From Dictyophora rubrovolvata (lineage: Eukaryota > Basidiomycota > Agaricomycetes > Phallales > Phallaceae): a stretch of 64,000 nucleotides of DNA. Both the position numbers and the translations under genes were made by a program. The stretch spans positions 2,108,001 through 2,172,000 of the forward strand of contig CP114118.1 of the NCBI GenBank assembly GCA_029959195.1. Direction: 5' to 3'. The notes under the pieces are model-generated. The model saw only the letters and a list, made by a program, of their open reading frames with translations, did no database searches and was not told the origin of the DNA. Every line of letters begins with the position of its first letter. The first letter of the stretch is position 1. Positions 59,657 to 64,000 of the stretch are shown here, piece after piece.

Positions 59657-59743
59657 CATTGTAAAATAGCATGAAATTGCAGTGTGATTTATAGATGTAG
59701 AAAAAGTATGTATATGGAGTAACCTGTCTATCATGACGCCTCG

Positions 59744-61336
59744 TTAATCCCCTACAATCTCCTCTTCATTACTTTCCGAGCTGGCTTCATCAGTAGGTGC
59801 TTCTCCAGCCGCTGATTCGCCCAACTGTAACTGGGCCAATCTTTCAGTCTCAGTGGCTGCAAGTTCTTCTTCATGTCTGGTCCTGTACTTCTGAAGATCC
59901 CAGTCGTCTGGTAAAACATCGTTTGTCGAAAATCTGGTCTTTGCTAACATCCCAGTTCACATACCTGTGCCTTCATCGTCGTCTTGAAACCACTCGGGAT
60001 TGTATTGAAACTAATCACAAAGGTGAGGAGAGGAATAGCTAACTTGATGCGAAACTTACCAAGTCTCGACCGCTAAGCCCTGATAGTTTCCCTGCAGCTG
60101 CTGTTTGAGCCTTCGCTTTCTGCAGCGCCTCAGCTTCAGCCTCTTTCTTATTTAAACGGTTCCGTTTCCATACGGCAAAATTTTCGGGTGTAACAGGTGT
60201 CAAGTTCGGGCCTAATTTATGTCGCTTAGGCAGAAAACTCAGTCTACGCCATCATTTAACATTAAGGTGACAAACCTCTGTTTCCAAAAAATCTTCGAGC
60301 GAAATGATGTTAGCTTTCTCAGCCTCTTCTTTCGCCTTCTTTTCAGATTTTAAGACAAACCCGGGGGGTAGTGCATGTCGATACTGACAATTCTCGCCTA
60401 ATTTTGACCATCAATAATTTCGGATCTAATTGAAAGGTGCACACCATTTGGGCATTGCCAAAACCAGCCGTATTTTTTAGATTCGATGGCATCAATGAAA
60501 AATTTGCATACAATCTAGAGTTGAATGAGTTCGTAGAATTTGAGGTGGAAAGAGCTAAGCACATCAGTAGTTGTCCGGGGATTTCCAGCCTTCGATAAAA
60601 CGACCTTCTGTAACTTCTCCTGGTCCCAGTTGTCCATCGTATCTACATGAAGTGAGCACTAGTCAACAAAAGAGAAAAGAAAGAAAAGAAATTCTTTTCT
60701 TACCATCTTCCTGGTTATCTCGGCTATCCTCATACAGATTCTTCTTTTCCACCTTCCGTCCAACGTCTAAGTTATGGGAAAATTTGCACCGATTACCCTT
60801 CACCATGGCTTATATGATCGAGACTGTTGTGTCGGCAAGAAAGAGATACATACTTTATCGCAGGTTCCTGCTTTGAAGTATGCGCACACAATAGTTTTGG
60901 GATCTAACCAAGCACTGAGAAACATTTCATATGTAAAATGCAACTGTTACCAACCGACGCCAAACGGAACCTTCTGTTGTACTTGAACGGGCTTGAATAA
61001 ATCTGCATTTTCTTTCCGGCGTTTCTCCTCTTCGGCCTTGGCTCGTTCCCGAAGCTCTTTTTCTTTTTCTTTGGCGAGATCTTCTTTACTCTTGCCAGAA
61101 ACCGCTGCCTGTTTCTGGATCTGCTGCACCATCCTCTGTGCCTTTCCGCCTTTTTTCTAGTTGAGCAATTAGTAAATGATGTCAATTTACAACCACTGAG
61201 CGCGACGAACGTTCTTCATCCCAAACGTCTAAAATCATGGTTTAAGATTAATGTCCGTACTGGGGCTTTCAAAACTACTCGCCTTGTCAACCGCTCCTTT
61301 GGAGCCGCTTGCAGCTGCCTGTTTCTTTGGTGGCAT
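59744..61336 (-). CDS. TMA46: Translation-associated CCCH zinc-finger protein TMA46 (ZC3H15/DFRP1)
   Basis: A ribosome-associated partner of the DRG-family GTPase RBG1. It starts [18 protein letters not shown]; the family motif KTFGMKNKKGGKAQ is assembled from an 18-nt exon (61211-61228) flanked by introns. A basic coiled-coil region ([20 protein letters not shown]) precedes two CCCH fingers: [19 protein letters not shown] and [19 protein letters not shown] with CKYRH. The DFRP-type domain follows ([35 protein letters not shown]), and the end is acidic. The first intron (61229-61282) starts with GC, not GT: only that donor keeps DK-TFGMKN. It is divergent from CWC22, 146 bp apart. Confidence 0.92.
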
Positions 61337-61482
61337 TTTCAAAATCCAACGGTATAAGGGGAAAGGAATTCGAGTGGAAGTCCGAGTGGAAGTCCGAGTG
61401 GGCTTTGAGCAGGCTGGTCAGGCTTGTGAAGACACCGATTGTGCTGATGTAAGCGAGTTCTCGCACCTTGAAAACAGCCACC
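61337..61482. promoter_or_regulatory. Short divergent promoter, TMA46 and CWC22
   Basis: 146 bp between the start codons. A near-perfect direct repeat GTGGAAGTCCGA occurs twice in tandem at about 61375-61398 and partly a third time; whether it is a regulatory site is unknown. Confidence 0.4.
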
Positions 61483-64000
61483 ATGTCGACACTTACTGAA
61501 TCCCCAGTTCTAGCTCACCGACCCTCTTATAATAAGCGCAAAAGGTCAATTTACATAATATTCACCATATTACATGTCTGATATGTTTTTCTAGGTCAAC
61601 TTCTCTCTCCCGGTCTCCTTCGAGACGAGTTCGCGTTGATTTACCAAAGGTGGACGATGCCGATCCAGTACGAAGACAGGAGCGTGAAAGACAGCTGGCT
61701 CTGAGACTCGCAAAACAAGAATTACAGAATAAAGTGTCCAAAACAACAGACGGGGAGGCAATCGATGCGAAAGCCGAGTTTGCTAAATTGACCGCATCGT
61801 CTGGGAAAGCTGGTGGCGTGTACATCCCTCCGGCACGTCTGCGTGCAATGCAAGCAGCAGCAGCAGCCGCGGGGGACAAGGCATCCCCAGAATATCAACG
61901 TATGTCTTGGGATGCTTTACGGAAGTCGCTTACGGGTATCGTTAATCGAGTCAACGTGACGAACATCAAACATGTCGTTCCAGAGTTATTTTCTGAAAAT
62001 CTCATACGAGGAAAGGGTTTGTTTTCAAGAAGTATCATGAAGGCACAAGCAGCGTCGCTACCCTATACGCCTGTCTTTGCAGCGCTGGTTGCTATTATTA
62101 ACACAAAATTGCCCCAAATCGGTGAACTGGTCTTGAACAGGCTTGTCAGCCAGTTTCGCCGCGCTTTCAAAAGGAACGACAAAGTATGTCTATCATCAAT
62201 CAAGTAAGGCGTTGAGCGTAAATAATCCGTTTGATAGATCATATGCCACTCATCAACAACATTCATTGCACACCTAGTAAATCAAACCGTAGCTCATGAA
62301 CTCTTGGCTCTTCAGATTCTCGTGTTATTGCTGGAACGCCCAACAGACGACTCTGTCGAAATTGCAGTTGGATTTATGCGTGAAGTCGGCGCATTCCTGG
62401 CAGAAAATGACCCAAAATCAAACAATTTCGTCTTTGAACGTTTTAGGGTAGTTTTAAACGAAAGCAAAATTTCTCAGCGGGTTCAATTCATGGTCGAGGT
62501 TCTTATGCAAGTCCGTAAAGACAGGTACAAGGACAATCCGATTCTTCCCGAAGGTCTTGATTTGGTACCCGAAGAAGACCAGGTCACTCATGAAGTCGTC
62601 CTTGATGGGGACTTACAAGTACAGGAAGGCCTTAGTAAGTGATTTCTTATCCCCTTGCATGTCGTTGTGGTTAATCCTCCTCTCAGATATATTTAAATTC
62701 GATCCTAATTTCCTTGAAAACGAAGAGAAATATCGACAAATAAAAACTGAAATATTGGGAGAAGACGAATCAAGTGAAGAAGAGTCTGGCAGTGATGAAA
62801 GTGAAAACAGCGAAGAAGAACGTACGTGTACTTCCGTATTTAATTTGGAATTGATTCAAATATAGTATCGCTAGCTGTTCTCGAGAAGGAAGGCATCCAG
62901 GACGAAACCGGCACCAATCTCGTGAATTTAAGAAGAACCATTTATCTTACCATTATGAATTCGGTAGGGTCCTTTAATGGAGCTTTCCACTGGAAACCAA
63001 ACCTGATGACGTATATGTATAGCTCAATTTCGAGGAAGCCGTACACAAACTGATGAAGGTTAATATAGCAGAGGGTGAAGAAGTAAGCTATGAATAACCT
63101 AATTTTCATTTATCATGAGCAAAATTTACTGTTGTTTAGATCGAAATGTGCAACATGATACTAGAATGTTGCTCTCAGGAACGCTCCTACTCTACTTTCT
63201 ACGGATTGATCGGCGAACGTTTTAGCAAACTGAACCCACAGTACACAGCGGCCTTTGAGCAAACATTTCGCAATTACTATGACATTATACATCGCTATGA
63301 AACCAATCGTCTTAGAAACATAGGCCGATTTTTCGGACATCTCTTGTCTTCGGATTCCATATCGTGGGCCGTTCTAGACGTGATCAAAATGAACGAAGAA
63401 GACACCACAAGTTCCAGTCGTATTTTTGTCAAGATCCTGTGTAACGAAATGATGGAGGAAATGGGTTTGAAGGGTCTTGTCGAGCGGTTCAAAGACCCTG
63501 AGGTTAGGGACTTATGCAAAGCAATGTTTCCGCTGGACAATCCCAAGAATACTAGGTTCTCAATCAATTACTTCACGAGCATAGGATTAGGTGCTATCAC
63601 GGAAGAAATGAGAGAACACTTAAAAGTAAGTCATTTCATTATTACCTATTACACAAAGAAGTAAATGATTTGCAGAATGCCCCAAGGCTTATCATGGAAC
63701 AAAGACGTGCCTTGCTGGAGGAAGAGAGTTCATCGAGCTCGGATTCTGATTCGGATGTTTCTAGCAGCGATGATAGTGATCCGGAGTCCGGCTCCCACGA
63801 TGACAGTAGCTCCACCCTATCGTCTTCGTCGGCTGCCTCTTCCAGACCTAGGTCACGCGGCCGCCGTTCAAACGCTCCCATTACACAAAGAGGCCGTTCA
63901 TTGTCTCGGTCCCGCTCTGTTTCGCCATCCCGTCACAATCGTCGCGACCTCTCGACCTCTCGTCGAAGGGGGCGCTCATCTTCCGGTTCACCGTCCAGAA
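61483..64000 (+). CDS. CWC22: Pre-mRNA-splicing factor CWC22, right end cut off
   Basis: A spliceosomal protein that, in animals, recruits eIF4A3 to deposit the exon junction complex. It begins [20 protein letters not shown] and [12 protein letters not shown]. An MIF4G domain follows: [74 protein letters not shown]. An acidic [13 protein letters not shown] linker leads to the MA3 domain ([54 protein letters not shown]). The C-terminal part seen is Ser/Asp- then Arg/Ser-rich (RS-like), typical of splicing factors. The reading frame is still open at 64000, so the 3' end is outside the window. Confidence 0.94.

Overview
This is a 64-kb stretch of nuclear DNA from a filamentous basidiomycete, most likely an Agaricomycete; placement inside the Agaricales is only a guess. 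The evidence is very dense splicing with short introns (mostly 50-70 nt, GT-AG), several microexons, a CBM1-GH10 xylanase typical of wood- or litter-decaying fungi, a basidiomycete-type PMC1 Ca2+ pump, a YVC1-like channel, and 40S proteins S10 and S29. I found no bacterial, plasmid, phage or CRISPR features, and no intact transposon.

Layout. 0.7-9.8 kb: PRXL2/AhpC-like thioredoxin-fold protein (+), POF1-like nucleotidyltransferase (-), PMC1-type vacuolar Ca2+-ATPase (-), PEX11 (-). 11-21 kb: CBM1-GH10 xylanase (+), small alpha/beta hydrolase (-), a 503-aa S/T/P-rich protein whose start codon is split by an intron (+), a 26-exon YVC1-like channel (+), RPS10 (-). 21.7-34.3 kb: SFP1-like zinc-finger factor (+), a 3.2-kb gene-poor gap, AreA-GATA-like (DUF1752)/DUF3295 regulator (+), RPS29 (-), Zn2Cys6 factor (+). 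34.5-38.6 kb: galactokinase (-) and aldose 1-epimerase (+), head to head on a 203-bp promoter. 38.6-43 kb: gene-poor. 43-50 kb: PPS1 dual-specificity phosphatase (-), conserved 99-aa single-pass membrane protein (-), INO80 subunit IES2 (-), PP1 inhibitor YPI1 (+). 50-64 kb: GMP synthase (-), XRN1 (-), CWC2 (+), TMA46 (-), CWC22 (+, cut by the right edge).

Functional links. The galactokinase/mutarotase pair covers the first two Leloir steps, and a Zn2Cys6 factor lies next to it. PMC1 and the YVC1-like channel are the vacuolar Ca2+ uptake and release arms, about 8 kb apart. An SFP1-like factor (in yeast SFP1 controls ribosomal-protein genes) is divergent from RPS10. CWC2 and CWC22 are both spliceosome components and flank TMA46.

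The strongest unusual signal is gene architecture: very small coding exons (2, 4, 4, 5, 6, 9, 11, 11, 13, 14, 14, 15, 16, 17, 18 nt and more), many coding for catalytic or metal-binding residues. In two transcription factors an in-frame microexon (6 and 18 nt) carries a zinc-ligand cysteine, so skipping would keep the frame but remove DNA binding. Two GC-AG introns were also needed. All splice models come from reading frame and family conservation by eye; no transcript evidence was available.
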